From: Paenibacillus sp. HWE-109 | GTDB taxonomy: Bacteria > Bacillota > Bacilli > Paenibacillales > NBRC-103111 | Length of the DNA: 64,000 nt | NCBI RefSeq assembly: GCF_022163125.1 | Contig: NZ_CP091881.1 | Span: 5,022,001 to 5,086,000, forward strand | Direction of reading: 5' to 3' | In this document: piece after piece, positions 17,161 to 25,734 of the stretch | Position numbering within the stretch: position 1 is the first letter of the stretch | Layout of the letters: every line of letters starts with the position of its first letter | The notes under the pieces: model-generated | Database searches by the model: none | Seen by the model: the letters and a program-made list of their open reading frames with translations, nothing else | Told to the model about the DNA's origin: nothing | Position numbers and translations under genes: made by a program

Positions 17161-17496
17161 ATGGAATCAACGGAAAAAGAAGTACAAAATTCCTCGGCCA
17201 TTTGTTCGGTGCTCCAAATATTAGGGGCCAAGTGGTCCTTCCTGGTGATTGCTGAATTGGCCAAAGGACCAAGACGTTTCAAGCAGCTGCACAGAGATCT
17301 GGCTATCGTTAGGACTCAGTCATTAACAGACGCGCTTCGCCACCTGGAGAAAAATGGCATCGTCCGCCGAGAGGTTTTCCCCACAGTTCCTGTGTCCGTT
17401 GAATATTCATTAACGGCCAAAGGCGAAGACTTTCAATCCTCTCTGAAAGAGATGGAGAAATGGTCGCTCAAATGGGGTGCCCAAACCACGGAATAA
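17161..17496 (+). CDS. HxlR-family transcriptional regulator
   Basis: The 111-residue winged-helix protein contains the HxlR core: LQILGAKWSFLVIAELAKGPRRFKQL, SLTDALRHLEKNGIVRRE and VEYSLTAKG. HxlR proteins respond to aldehydes, oxidative stress or small effectors and usually control the adjacent gene. Cys15 (AICSVLQ) lies where several family members have a redox-sensing cysteine. AGGTGA precedes the ATG. The divergent MFS gene is the likely target. Confidence 0.88.
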   Translation: MESTEKEVQNSSAICSVLQILGAKWSFLVIAELAKGPRRFKQLHRDLAIVRTQSLTDALRHLEKNGIVRREVFPTVPVSVEYSLTAKGEDFQSSLKEMEKWSLKWGAQTTE

Positions 17497-17544
17497 GGCG
17501 GGCTTGACAGACCAAATCTTCTGACATTTGAGTACCCAGGTTAT

Positions 17545-17589
17545 AACAAAAAACACTCATTCCATATTCTGAAATGAGTGTTTTTTGTT
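17545..17589. terminator. Strong bidirectional terminator
   Basis: A perfect 17-bp stem (arms 17545-17561 and 17573-17589) containing A6 on the left and T6 on the right follows the HxlR gene. Confidence 0.85.
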
Positions 17590-17669
17590 ATTGCTATTCT
17601 ACCAATAAATATCTATAATCTACCAATAGATTCAACCGTTCCATAATTATACAAAAAAGGAGAATCAAT

Positions 17670-20642
17670 ATGTCTAAGCTGAAACAAAGATTAATGTTCT
17701 TATTCTTTACTAGTGCTTTATTGTTATCTGGATTGCTTTTCGATTCATCTACCTCATTTGCAATTAGCCCGTCGCTATCACTTAGTGGAGGAGGAACTTC
17801 ATCCAAAGCAATTGATGCCAACGGTACTATTTATGGTTGGGGGGCAAATTCTACTTATCAAATCGGTGACGGGACTAACGTTGATAGAAAAATCCCAGTC
17901 GCAGCCTTATCGATTCCCAATGTTGCAAGTGTTTCCACTGGTGCAGGACATACGCTTATCTTAACAACAAATGGGAAGGTTTATGCTTATGGTGCAAATG
18001 ATTTAGGCCAACTTGGTCTTGGCACAACTGGATCTCCACAAACAACACCACAGGAATTAACAACATTGTCAGGTATTTTTATCGTTGAAGTCAGTACTTA
18101 TATGAATCATAATCTCGCACTTGATAATCAGGGGAAAGTCTACTCATGGGGAGACAACAGTACTAGTCAATTAGGTCGTACTGGAAGCACTTCCATCCCC
18201 ACAGAAGTTGTTTTTCCAACCTATACCGGGTTTGGTAACAGGATTGCTAAATCTATCAATGCAACTCGAGGCAATTCCTATGCAGTTATGACAGACGGCA
18301 CTGTAGCAGGATGGGGGGACAATTTCTACAAACAAGTTGTGAATCTTTCGGGTGTTTATATAATCAGTGCACCCGAGAAAATTGCTGGTCTATCTAACAT
18401 TACTAAAGTTAAAGGAGCTTGGCAGGGAGCCATGGCACTCAACGGTTCCGGGAATGTGCTTTCCTGGGGGACAAATAATTCCTACTTGCTAGGTCAACCC
18501 TCACAAAACACCGCCTATTCCCCGACACTGATCGCTAACCTATCAGGGGTTAAGGATATCGTCATGGGGAATACGCAAAGCGTTGCTTTGGGCACTGACA
18601 AGAAAGTAAGGGCGTGGGGAGACAACACCAGAACCGGTACAAGCGCAACTTCAAGTTTCTATACTCCCGCATTAGTCTCCGGCATCCCTGGCAATGTTAT
18701 CGCTATTGGTGGTGGTAATTTTCACGTTATTACACTTACTGATACTGGGAAACTTTATACTTTCGGAAGCAATGGCAACGGACAACTGGGTAACAACACG
18801 ACGACATCATCACAACTCCCCATCCTTATCAACCAAACAATAAGTTTGAATTTGGGACCAACGCCACCTGCGTCGATCACACAATCGAATGTCACAACAA
18901 ATTCTGCAACACTAACATGGTCCCCATCTGCAGCTGGGTATTATTCCGTCACTGGCTATAATATTTATCAGAATGGCGCATTAATAGGTACAACCGCAGG
19001 GACTACATATTCTTTAGCCGGCCTTAGTGCCGGCTCAACGTATAGTTATACAATTAAAGCAAAAGATTCTGCGAACAATTTATCTTTAGACAGTAATACT
19101 ATTTCCATCACGACTCTTTTTTCACAGCTTACTGCTACTCCAGGGGTTAATGTTGTCCAGCTAGCCTGGAATCCTATCCCTAATGCTTTGGAGTATCAGG
19201 TCAAAAGAGCTGCTGCTTCAACAGGTCCCTATACAACAATTTCAAGTTCAACTTCCACAAGCTTTACAGACAGCAGTGTTACTGGTGGCGTTACTTATTA
19301 CTACAAAATTACTGGCATCGATGCTGTTGGGGACATCGGGAATTCGAACATTGTATCTGTCGTTCCCATTGCTCCAGACATCACCCCACCAACCGCACCT
19401 AGTGGTTTGATTTCGAACGCACACAGTGGAACAACTGTAGAATTAAACTGGACAGCTTCAACAGATAATGTTGCCGTTGCAGCTTACGATATTTATGTAA
19501 ATAGTTCCCTTGCTGGAACCGTGTCTGGCAATGTATATACGGTCAGCGGATTAGCATTGTCAACGACTTATACATTCACAGTTTACGCAAGAGATGCAGA
19601 AGGAAATGTGTCTTCTCCAAGTAATTCAATTCAAGTAACTACTTACAATTCTACAAATCATTCCGTTGTGATTGGCGGGAATACTGGACTCTTCACTTCT
19701 GAAGATGGGCTTGCTAGTTGGGCTGATATCACGCCCGACAGCTTAAACTACATGGAACTTTACACAGCAGGAAGCAATATGCTTGCACTGGGAACCCGTA
19801 CTGCATTAAATGACCGTCTTATCGGCTATGGCTATCTTAGTGATAGCTTCGGCTTCGGAACCACTCCTATTGTAACCTTAGACGGGAATCATAACGCACA
19901 ACAAATGCCTGTATACGCTGCTGTATATGGCAATGGAAAATATGTCGTTGCTGGAGGATATCGAATTGGAAACAACACAAGTACAATCGGTTATACTTCG
20001 ACGGATGGAACAAACTTCACGCAGACAATAGATGGATACAGAAATGCTAACGCAAACTACAACAGTGGTGACGCTATGGGGATTATTAAAGACGGCGTTT
20101 ATGGGAATGGAAAGTTCGTTCTTATCGGGAATACGGATTACCTAAGTTATACAGCGACATCATTGAATGGATCTAACTGGTCAATCCAGCTTACAGCTAC
20201 TGCACTTAATTACAATGGGATTACTTATGGTAATGGTAAATTTGTAACAGTAGGCATGTACCCAACAGGTACAGGAACTTTCCGTCCAGTCATTGATTCT
20301 TCAACCAATGGCACCAACTGGAGTTCTTCGCCGCTTATACTCAATAGCTACTATAACAAGCAATTAAATGGTGTTGCCTATGGAAACGGCAAATTTATAG
20401 CTGTTGGTACTGGTGGGTTAATCCTGTATTCTACAGACGCTATTACTTGGAGTGCAGCATCACCTGCAACTTCCAGCAATTTAAATGCTGTTGCTTATGA
20501 TGAATCAACAGGCAAATTTATAGCAGTGGGTAACGATGGAACAATACTTTCATCTTCCACTGGAGCAACATGGACAGCATTTGCGTCCGTCGGCGGAGAT
20601 TATCAATCCGTTGCTGTATTCCCTGGTTCACTTCTTCCATAA
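17670..20642 (+). CDS. Secreted RCC1-repeat / fibronectin III / BNR-like protein
   Basis: The 990-residue protein has a signal peptide (KLKQRLMFLFFTSALLLSGLLF, cleavage around residue 30-35). Residues about 35-395 are RCC1-type repeats (VYAYGANDLGQLGLG, VYSWGDNSTSQLGR, LYTFGSNGNGQLGNN), expected to form a seven-bladed propeller. Residues about 395-660 hold three fibronectin type III domains (ATLTWSPSAAGYYSVTGYNIY; GVTYYYKITGIDAVG; VELNWTASTDNVAVAAYDIY). The C-terminal 330 residues contain at least five GNGKFVxVG-type blades, a second propeller. There is no cell-wall sorting signal or SLH domain. Function is unknown; adhesion or carbohydrate binding is plausible for FN3-linked secreted propellers. 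AAGGAG precedes the ATG, and a terminator on each side isolates the gene. Confidence 0.85.
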   Translation: MSKLKQRLMFLFFTSALLLSGLLFDSSTSFAISPSLSLSGGGTSSKAIDANGTIYGWGANSTYQIGDGTNVDRKIPVAALSIPNVASVSTGAGHTLILTTNGKVYAYGANDLGQLGLGTTGSPQTTPQELTTLSGIFIVEVSTYMNHNLALDNQGKVYSWGDNSTSQLGRTGSTSIPTEVVFPTYTGFGNRIAKSINATRGNSYAVMTDGTVAGWGDNFYKQVVNLSGVYIISAPEKIAGLSNITKVKGAWQGAMALNGSGNVLSWGTNNSYLLGQPSQNTAYSPTLIANLSGVKDIVMGNTQSVALGTDKKVRAWGDNTRTGTSATSSFYTPALVSGIPGNVIAIGGGNFHVITLTDTGKLYTFGSNGNGQLGNNTTTSSQLPILINQTISLNLGPTPPASITQSNVTTNSATLTWSPSAAGYYSVTGYNIYQNGALIGTTAGTTYSLAGLSAGSTYSYTIKAKDSANNLSLDSNTISITTLFSQLTATPGVNVVQLAWNPIPNALEYQVKRAAASTGPYTTISSSTSTSFTDSSVTGGVTYYYKITGIDAVGDIGNSNIVSVVPIAPDITPPTAPSGLISNAHSGTTVELNWTASTDNVAVAAYDIYVNSSLAGTVSGNVYTVSGLALSTTYTFTVYARDAEGNVSSPSNSIQVTTYNSTNHSVVIGGNTGLFTSEDGLASWADITPDSLNYMELYTAGSNMLALGTRTALNDRLIGYGYLSDSFGFGTTPIVTLDGNHNAQQMPVYAAVYGNGKYVVAGGYRIGNNTSTIGYTSTDGTNFTQTIDGYRNANANYNSGDAMGIIKDGVYGNGKFVLIGNTDYLSYTATSLNGSNWSIQLTATALNYNGITYGNGKFVTVGMYPTGTGTFRPVIDSSTNGTNWSSSPLILNSYYNKQLNGVAYGNGKFIAVGTGGLILYSTDAITWSAASPATSSNLNAVAYDESTGKFIAVGNDGTILSSSTGATWTAFASVGGDYQSVAVFPGSLLP

Positions 20643-20656
20643 AAATAATTAATTAG

Positions 20657-20699
20657 CTCCCACTTAACCATTCCATTTTCTAGGATGGTTAAGTGGGAG
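20657..20699 (+). terminator. Terminator of the RCC1/FN3 gene
   Basis: A 15-bp perfect stem CTCCCACTTAACCAT / ATGGTTAAGTGGGAG lies 15 bases after the stop codon and is followed by TTTG. Confidence 0.8.
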
Positions 20700-20723
20700 T
20701 TTGAAATTTCAACGATCTTTCAT

Positions 20724-20752
20724 TTGACATAATAATGTAACAATGTTATAAA
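20724..20752 (+). promoter_or_regulatory. Sigma-A promoter of htpG
   Basis: A consensus TTGACA (20724-20729) and TATAAA (20747-20752) are separated by 17 bases. The CIRCE operator follows immediately, covering the expected transcription start. Confidence 0.85.
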
Positions 20753-20760
20753 ATTATTGA

Positions 20761-20787
20761 ATAGCACTCGAAGTAAGAGAGTGCTAA
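20761..20787 (+). promoter_or_regulatory. CIRCE operator (HrcA site)
   Basis: ATAGCACTC-N9-GAGTGCTAA matches the CIRCE consensus TTAGCACTC-N9-GAGTGCTAA with a single mismatch in the first base. It lies 9 bases after the -10 box, where HrcA would block transcription. Confidence 0.93.
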
Positions 20788-20850
20788 CGCAGTCATTCGC
20801 AGGAACTTATGAACCTATTACATCGTTCAAATTTGAAAGGAGATCTCCCC

Positions 20851-22731
20851 GTGGAAAAGAAACAATTTCAGGCTGAATCCAAAAGACTTTTGGAAATGAT
20901 GATTAACTCCATTTACACACAAAAAGAGATTTTTCTAAGAGAACTCATCTCCAATGCAAGCGATGCCATCGACAAGATTTATTACAAGGCATTGACGGAT
21001 GATGCGTTGGTCTTTGATAAAGATAGCTATTTCATTAAAGTTGTAGCTGACAAAGCTAACCGTACCTTAACGATTCGCGATACAGGAATTGGGATGACCA
21101 AAGAAGACCTGGAGAATAATCTAGGGATCATTGCCAAGAGCGGATCACTTGCCTTCAAGAAGGAAAACGAAGCGAAAGACGGACACAACATCATCGGTCA
21201 GTTCGGTGTAGGCTTCTATTCGGCGTTTATGGTCGCAGATGTCGTTACCGTGACCAGTAAGGCTCTGAACAGTGATGTGGCTTACAGATGGCAATCTACG
21301 GGCGCTGACGGGTATACGATCGAGGCTTGCGAGAAAGATGCTGTGGGTACGGAAATTGTTTTGAAAATCAAAGATAACAGCGAAGATGACAACTATGATG
21401 AATACTTGGACGAGTACCGCTTAAAGGCGATTATCAAAAAATACTCTGATTTCATCCGCTATCCGATCAAAATGGACATTGCCGGCAAACGCTTGAAAGA
21501 AGGCAGTGAAAGTGAATTCGAGGATTATGAAGAAGAACAGCACGTGAACAGCATGGTGCCGATCTGGCGTAAAAACAAAAGCGAGCTCACACCGGAAGAT
21601 TACGAAAAGTTCTATCATGAGAAGCACTACGGCTTCGATAAGCCGCTCAAGCACATTCATGTCAGCGCCGATGGTGCTGTGATTTACCAAGCCATTCTCT
21701 TTATCCCGGAAAATATGCCTTTTGATTACTACTCCAAAGAGTTCGAAAAAGGTTTGGAGCTCTATGCCAATGGTGTCTTGATCATGGATAAATGTGCTGA
21801 TTTGCTGCCGGACTACTTCAGCTTCGTGAAGGGTATGGTTGACTCTGAAAGCTTATCACTGAACATTTCCAGAGAAATGCTGCAGCATGACCGTCAATTG
21901 AAGCTGATCGCCAAAAATATTCAAAGCAAGATCAAAGGCCAACTGCAAAGCTTGTTGAAAGACGAAAGAGACAAGTACGAGCAGTTCTATAAAGCCTTCG
22001 GCCGTCAATTGAAATTCGGTGTATACAGCGACTACGGCACTCACAAGGACGTCCTTCAGGACCTGCTGATGTTCTACTCCTCCAAGGAGAAGAAGCTCGT
22101 CACGTTGGATGAATACATCGCAAGAATGCCAGAAGATCAGAAGTATATCTATTATGCTTCCGGGGAATCCATCGAGCGTATCGATAAGCTTCCACAAACG
22201 GAAATTGTCTCTGAAAAAGGCTACGAATACTTGTATTTCACAGACGATATCGATGAGTTTGCGATCAAAATGATCATGACCTACAAAGAAAAAGAATTTA
22301 AATCCGTATCCAGCGGCGATCTGGGCATTGAGGCAGACGACAAGGAAGCGGAAAACGAATCCGACAAGAACGAAAACCAGGAGCTTTTTGACTACATGAA
22401 GAACCTGTTATCCGGCAAAGTGTCCAATGTGAAAGCATCCAAGCGGTTGAAAACTCACCCTGTCTGCTTATCCACGGATGGTGATGTAACCATTGAGATG
22501 GAAAAAATCTTAAATGCGATGCCAAACAATCCGAATGTGAAAGCTGAGAAGGTATTGGAAATCAATATCAACCATGACGTTTTCGCTTCACTGAAAGACG
22601 CCCTTGCCAAAGATAAGGATAAGCTGAACCTGTACACAGCTCTCCTCTACAATCAAGCGCTCTTGATCGAAGGCCTGCCGCTGCAGGATCCGGTTGAATT
22701 CACAAACGATATTTGCAAAATCATGGTTTAA
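20851..22731 (+). CDS. htpG: HtpG chaperone (bacterial Hsp90)
   Basis: The 626-residue protein is a complete HtpG: N-terminal GHKL ATPase (ELISNASDAIDKI, IRDTGIGMTKEDL, IGQFGVGFYSAFMVAD), a middle domain (GVVDSESLSLNISREMLQ-like block, here KGMVDSESLSLNISREML) and a C-terminal dimerisation domain. The GTG at 20851, with AAGGAG nine bases upstream, gives the standard length; an upstream in-frame ATG would add 14 residues not found in the family. The CIRCE operator indicates heat-inducible HrcA control. Confidence 0.96.
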   Translation: MEKKQFQAESKRLLEMMINSIYTQKEIFLRELISNASDAIDKIYYKALTDDALVFDKDSYFIKVVADKANRTLTIRDTGIGMTKEDLENNLGIIAKSGSLAFKKENEAKDGHNIIGQFGVGFYSAFMVADVVTVTSKALNSDVAYRWQSTGADGYTIEACEKDAVGTEIVLKIKDNSEDDNYDEYLDEYRLKAIIKKYSDFIRYPIKMDIAGKRLKEGSESEFEDYEEEQHVNSMVPIWRKNKSELTPEDYEKFYHEKHYGFDKPLKHIHVSADGAVIYQAILFIPENMPFDYYSKEFEKGLELYANGVLIMDKCADLLPDYFSFVKGMVDSESLSLNISREMLQHDRQLKLIAKNIQSKIKGQLQSLLKDERDKYEQFYKAFGRQLKFGVYSDYGTHKDVLQDLLMFYSSKEKKLVTLDEYIARMPEDQKYIYYASGESIERIDKLPQTEIVSEKGYEYLYFTDDIDEFAIKMIMTYKEKEFKSVSSGDLGIEADDKEAENESDKNENQELFDYMKNLLSGKVSNVKASKRLKTHPVCLSTDGDVTIEMEKILNAMPNNPNVKAEKVLEININHDVFASLKDALAKDKDKLNLYTALLYNQALLIEGLPLQDPVEFTNDICKIMV

Positions 22732-22749
22732 CGGAAGAAAGATAAAGAA

Positions 22750-22791
22750 AGATCCTCAATTCCCCGATTTTGTGGAATTGAGGATCTTTTT
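22750..22791 (+). terminator. Terminator of htpG
   Basis: The stem AGATCCTCAATTCC / GGAATTGAGGATCT is a perfect 14 bp with a 10-base loop followed by T4. Confidence 0.9.
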
Positions 22792-22813
22792 GCATCCATA
22801 CCTATGCGAACCG

Positions 22814-22984
22814 TCAACTCTGATAATCCGGCGATAGCTCCTTGTCATCGATTTGTTTGGTTGCTTGCACATTTGAGTACACATAAGCCAGTAAGCGATC
22901 TTGATCAATTCCCAGTGAATAAGCAACCTTAACGATATCTAACTCGCAAGAAATATGGGGGATTGGATTAGAATTGACGGACAT
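22814..22984 (-). CDS. Small protein of 56 residues, unknown
   Basis: On the minus strand an ATG at 22984 with AAGGATGG about eight bases upstream opens a frame MSVNSNPIPHISCELDIV... ending in DDKELSPDYQS. The middle (DIVKVAYSLGIDQDRLLAYV) reads like a short helix-turn-helix-like or helical-hairpin fold, with no transmembrane part. I do not recognise it. It points away from the riboswitch and may share its AT-rich promoter region. Confidence 0.6.
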   Translation of the reverse strand: MSVNSNPIPHISCELDIVKVAYSLGIDQDRLLAYVYSNVQATKQIDDKELSPDYQS

Positions 22985-23064
22985 ATGTTTCAACCATCCT
23001 TCGAATAAATGTAATTGTAATTAATGCAACCTGATCCTTAAATGTGATATAGTTTTGATACAAG

Positions 23065-23190
23065 CATGAATCGGTACGATAAAGGCAAAACCATTGAAAA
23101 GTGGTGACGCAAAGCTATAGGGACTAAATTGACATGTCACAATGGTCAAGATGTCAGCCAGCTACCGGTATAGCCTCCGTCCGATTCATG
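23065..23190 (+). promoter_or_regulatory. Cyclic-di-GMP-I (GEMM) riboswitch
   Basis: The stretch shows the GEMM-I hallmarks in order: AAGGCAAAACC, a hairpin ACCATT-GAAA-AGTGGT with a GAAA tetraloop, GACGCAAAGCTATAGGG, a second hairpin (TGACAT...ATGTCA), and GCCAGCTACCG as the closing receptor strand. The outer arms CATGAATCGG (23065-23074) and CCGATTCATG (23181-23190) pair perfectly. A TATAGT -10-like box is at 23048-23053. No terminator lies between it and the gene at 23215; CCTCC at 23175-23179 could pair with the GGAGG ribosome binding site at 23202-23206, suggesting translational control. That last point is inference. Confidence 0.92.
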
Positions 23191-23214
23191 TAGAAAGCCT
23201 AGGAGGAGATAATA

Positions 23215-23406
23215 ATGATGGGTAAAATCACGTTAGATGGCGCAATGAGTTTGGATGTCAGGCAATTGATTGAACATTTGCATCTTCCTGAGAGCGATAT
23301 TCTGGACATGTTCTCCTTTAAGTTTGATGACAATCTTTTAACCCCTGAAGAATCCATTCGATTTATACATTTTCTGCGAAGTGAATTGGACAATCGTACT
23401 CAATAA
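23215..23406 (+). CDS. Riboswitch-controlled small protein, 63 residues
   Basis: I do not recognise this protein. It is soluble and acidic, with MGKITLDGAMSLDVRQLIEHL, then DILDMFSFKFDDNLLTPEES and IRFIHFLRSEL, suggesting two or three helices. AGGAGG lies eight bases upstream of the first of two adjacent ATGs (23215 and 23218). Its only visible control is the cyclic-di-GMP riboswitch 25 bases upstream, so it is probably made, or shut off, as cells switch between motile and sessile states. It is followed by a bidirectional terminator. Confidence 0.75.
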   Translation: MMGKITLDGAMSLDVRQLIEHLHLPESDILDMFSFKFDDNLLTPEESIRFIHFLRSELDNRTQ

Positions 23407-23514
23407 AAGAATTATGCAACAACGCAATCAAAAATACAGTCGGTTGGTGTCTATAAAATATTTTTTTTCAATTCATGATAATCAAGTAATTGCTGAATTT
23501 ATAAGCTTGCAAAA

Positions 23515-23547
23515 GAAAAAGACAACGGGAAACCCGCTGTCTTTTTC
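23515..23547. terminator. Bidirectional terminator
   Basis: GAAAAAGACAACGGG / CCCGCTGTCTTTTTC with loop AAA (one internal mismatch) lies between the small riboswitch gene and nrdR. Confidence 0.8.
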
Positions 23548-23628
23548 TACTTTTTTGTCAGATTTCGTAGTTGCAAACCGCGAGCGCTGCCGCTGTGATT
23601 TATTCTTGCGGGTGCAACTTACAGCTAT

Positions 23629-24108
23629 TTATTTATCCCGGAGCAATCCGGAATCATGCTTTCCCAGAATTTGCGTGAGCTCCTTCAAGAACATGTTAAT
23701 ATCTTTAAACTGCCGATAGACGGAAGCGAAGCGAATGTACGCCACTTCATCGACGGGGTACAATTGCTCCATAACGATTTCTCCGATGCCCAGACTTTCG
23801 ACTTCAGCATGAGCTGTCGTGCGCAGCTGCATTTCGACCTCGGATACGATCATTTCCAGTCGCTCCATCGAAACAGGCCGCTTCTCACAGGCGCGAATCA
23901 AGCCCCGCAAAATTTTCTCTCGACTAAATTCTTCCCGGCTGCCATCTTTTTTAATCACGATGAGCGGAGTTTCTTCCACCATCTCAAAGGTTGTGAATCT
24001 TCTTGCGCATTTTTCGCATTCACGACGCCGACGGATCGATTTATTTTCATTCGCAGAACGGGAATCAAGCACTTTCGTACCGGAATAGTCACAAAACGGA
24101 CATTTCAT
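23629..24108 (-). CDS. nrdR: NrdR transcriptional repressor of ribonucleotide reductase
   Basis: The 159-residue protein has the N-terminal zinc ribbon (C3, C6, C31, C34, with RRRREC) and an ATP-cone (IVIKKDGSREEFSREKILRGL). NrdR senses ATP/dATP and represses nrd genes by binding NrdR boxes; no nrd genes are in the window. The length is standard. It is divergent from the SASP gene at 24228. Confidence 0.96.
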   Translation of the reverse strand: MKCPFCDYSGTKVLDSRSANENKSIRRRRECEKCARRFTTFEMVEETPLIVIKKDGSREEFSREKILRGLIRACEKRPVSMERLEMIVSEVEMQLRTTAHAEVESLGIGEIVMEQLYPVDEVAYIRFASVYRQFKDINMFLKELTQILGKHDSGLLRDK

Positions 24109-24227
24109 TCGCTTTTCACTCCTTTCTCTCCTGGTTGAATGGTTGAAGGATTACCATATGTTACAAGTTATGAACTTCGCCGTTTTGCGCACAATACTAG
24201 TACCAACCGACAAGGAGGTGAACAGAC

Positions 24228-24452
24228 ATGAGCGCAGGACAATCCCGCAGCAGCAACACATTAGTCGTTCCTCAAGCTAACGCAGCGTTGGATCAGTTGA
24301 AATACGAAGTAGCTCAAGAGCTAGGTATCTCTATCCCACAAGATGGATACTACGGTAATATGGCTACTCGTGACACTGGTGCCATCGGTGGTCACATTAC
24401 TCGTCGCCTGGTACAAATCGCAGAACAATCTTTGGCTGGTCAATTCAAGTAA
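24228..24452 (+). CDS. Alpha/beta-type small acid-soluble spore protein
   Basis: The 74-residue product is a complete SASP: the N-terminal ANAALDQLKYEVAQELGI, including the germination-protease region (YEVAQEL), and the C-terminal DNA-binding block GAIGGHITRRLVQIAEQSL. It coats and protects spore DNA, making it UV-resistant, and is degraded on germination. AAGGAGGTGA gives strong translation. A CAATACTA box about 35 bases before the ribosome binding site could be part of a forespore (sigma-G) promoter, but the match is loose. Confidence 0.95.
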   Translation: MSAGQSRSSNTLVVPQANAALDQLKYEVAQELGISIPQDGYYGNMATRDTGAIGGHITRRLVQIAEQSLAGQFK

Positions 24453-24485
24453 TCTTGAAGATTAGCTTCTGAATCTGCCAAACAG

Positions 24486-24531
24486 GAAGTATTGGACTCT
24501 AGGCCCCCACAAGGAGCTAGTCCAATGCTTC
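24486..24531. terminator. Bidirectional terminator
   Basis: GAAGTATTGGACT / AGTCCAATGCTTC (one G-T mismatch) is followed on the plus strand by TTTGTTTTG. It overlaps the last codons of slt. Confidence 0.7.
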
Positions 24532-25119
24532 TTTGTTTTGTTTGGGGAGAGCTCCCCAGCGCTCGGAATAAAGATTCGTATACTTCTCATAATAATACAA
24601 AACTCGCTGAACATAATGACGCGTTTCACCAAACGGAATTTGATTGATGTTCGCTTGGGAGCCGTCCCAAATGTCATTTTGCTTCCACTTATTCACATTA
24701 CCCTGACCCGCATTATAAGCAGCAATCGCATAAACCAAATTGCCATTGTAATGCTTCTGCAGCCAACTCAGATACCATGACCCCAAATTAATGTTCACAT
24801 CTACTTCGAGTAAATCCTTTTGTGCATGCGGCTCTAGATTTGTCGATTCCACAATCCAGTCTGCCGTATCCGGCATGAGCTGCATCAGACCTAACGCGCC
24901 TTTTTTGGACTCCAAATGGTGCTTATAGTTCGTCTCGACGCGAATGATCGCAGCAATAAGAAAAGGATCTATATGGTGTTTCGCCGCGCTCTGCCTGATT
25001 TCCTGCTCAAAGTAGATGGGATACAGCTTTCTCCCGATAAATGAACTGTTCATAAAGAGAACCACGATAAAACAGACGAGTAAAAGGGCAAAAACGCGTT
25101 TTTTACGCAAAAACGTCAT
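24517..25119 (-). CDS. Membrane-anchored lytic transglycosylase (SLT domain)
   Basis: The 200-residue protein has one N-terminal anchor (residues about 9-26) and a Slt domain: IIRVETNYKHHLESKKGALGLMQLMPDTA, with the catalytic glutamate at E62, and AIAAYNAGQGNV. It should cut peptidoglycan on the outer face of the membrane by non-hydrolytic cleavage. The ATG at 25119 overlaps the coaE stop (ATGA) and is preceded by AAGGAAGGGG, so it is preferred over an earlier ATG at 25140. It is the last gene of the polA-mutM-ytaF-coaE operon. Confidence 0.9.
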   Translation of the reverse strand: MTFLRKKRVFALLLVCFIVVLFMNSSFIGRKLYPIYFEQEIRQSAAKHHIDPFLIAAIIRVETNYKHHLESKKGALGLMQLMPDTADWIVESTNLEPHAQKDLLEVDVNINLGSWYLSWLQKHYNGNLVYAIAAYNAGQGNVNKWKQNDIWDGSQANINQIPFGETRHYVQRVLYYYEKYTNLYSERWGALPKQNKEALD

Positions 25120-25712
25120 GAGAGCCCCTTCCTTAGCCAAAATCGCTCTACTTCAGATTGGGTCTGTTCCCATGACCCGCTGTTGTCAATCACGATATCA
25201 GCCACTTGGCGTTTCTCTTCAATCGACATCTGAGAGTTAATCCGCTTATTAGCCTCGGTCTCGGTTAAACCATCTCTGTGCATAAGTCGCTCCAACTGCA
25301 CATGACGCGGCACATAGACGACTAAGACTTCTTCAAACATAAAGCTCAAATTTGATTCTATCAATAAAGGGACATCCACCACAACCAACCTGTTCGGATA
25401 CTGCTGCTCGTAGGCTTCCATCTGTTCCCGCATTTGTTTACGAATAGGGGGGTGCAAAATACTTTCCAACTGTTTCCGTGCTTCTGTCTGACCAAAGATG
25501 ATTTCACCTAGTTTTTTGCGATGAAGAGAACCATCTGGTTGCAGAACAGCTTGTCCAAAACGGGCTGCAACCTGTTCAAGAACAGGGCTGCCGGGCTCGA
25601 CAACATCACGGGCGATTTGATCCGCATCTACCAATAGAGCGCCGCGGCAAACCAGCATGGCACTGACCGTGCTTTTGCCGCAGGCGATTCCTCCTGTTAA
25701 CCCGATATTCAT
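25116..25712 (-). CDS. coaE: Dephospho-CoA kinase
   Basis: The 198-residue P-loop kinase starts MNIGLTGGIACGKST (P-loop at residues 7-14) and carries VDADQIARDVVEPG and VVDVPLLIE, the signatures of CoaE. It phosphorylates the ribose 3'-hydroxyl of dephospho-CoA, the last step of CoA synthesis. Its stop overlaps the start of slt by four bases, and it follows ytaF by 22 bases. Confidence 0.95.
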   Translation of the reverse strand: MNIGLTGGIACGKSTVSAMLVCRGALLVDADQIARDVVEPGSPVLEQVAARFGQAVLQPDGSLHRKKLGEIIFGQTEARKQLESILHPPIRKQMREQMEAYEQQYPNRLVVVDVPLLIESNLSFMFEEVLVVYVPRHVQLERLMHRDGLTETEANKRINSQMSIEEKRQVADIVIDNSGSWEQTQSEVERFWLRKGLS

Positions 25713-25734
25713 GGGCAGTTCTCTCCTAATTAGA

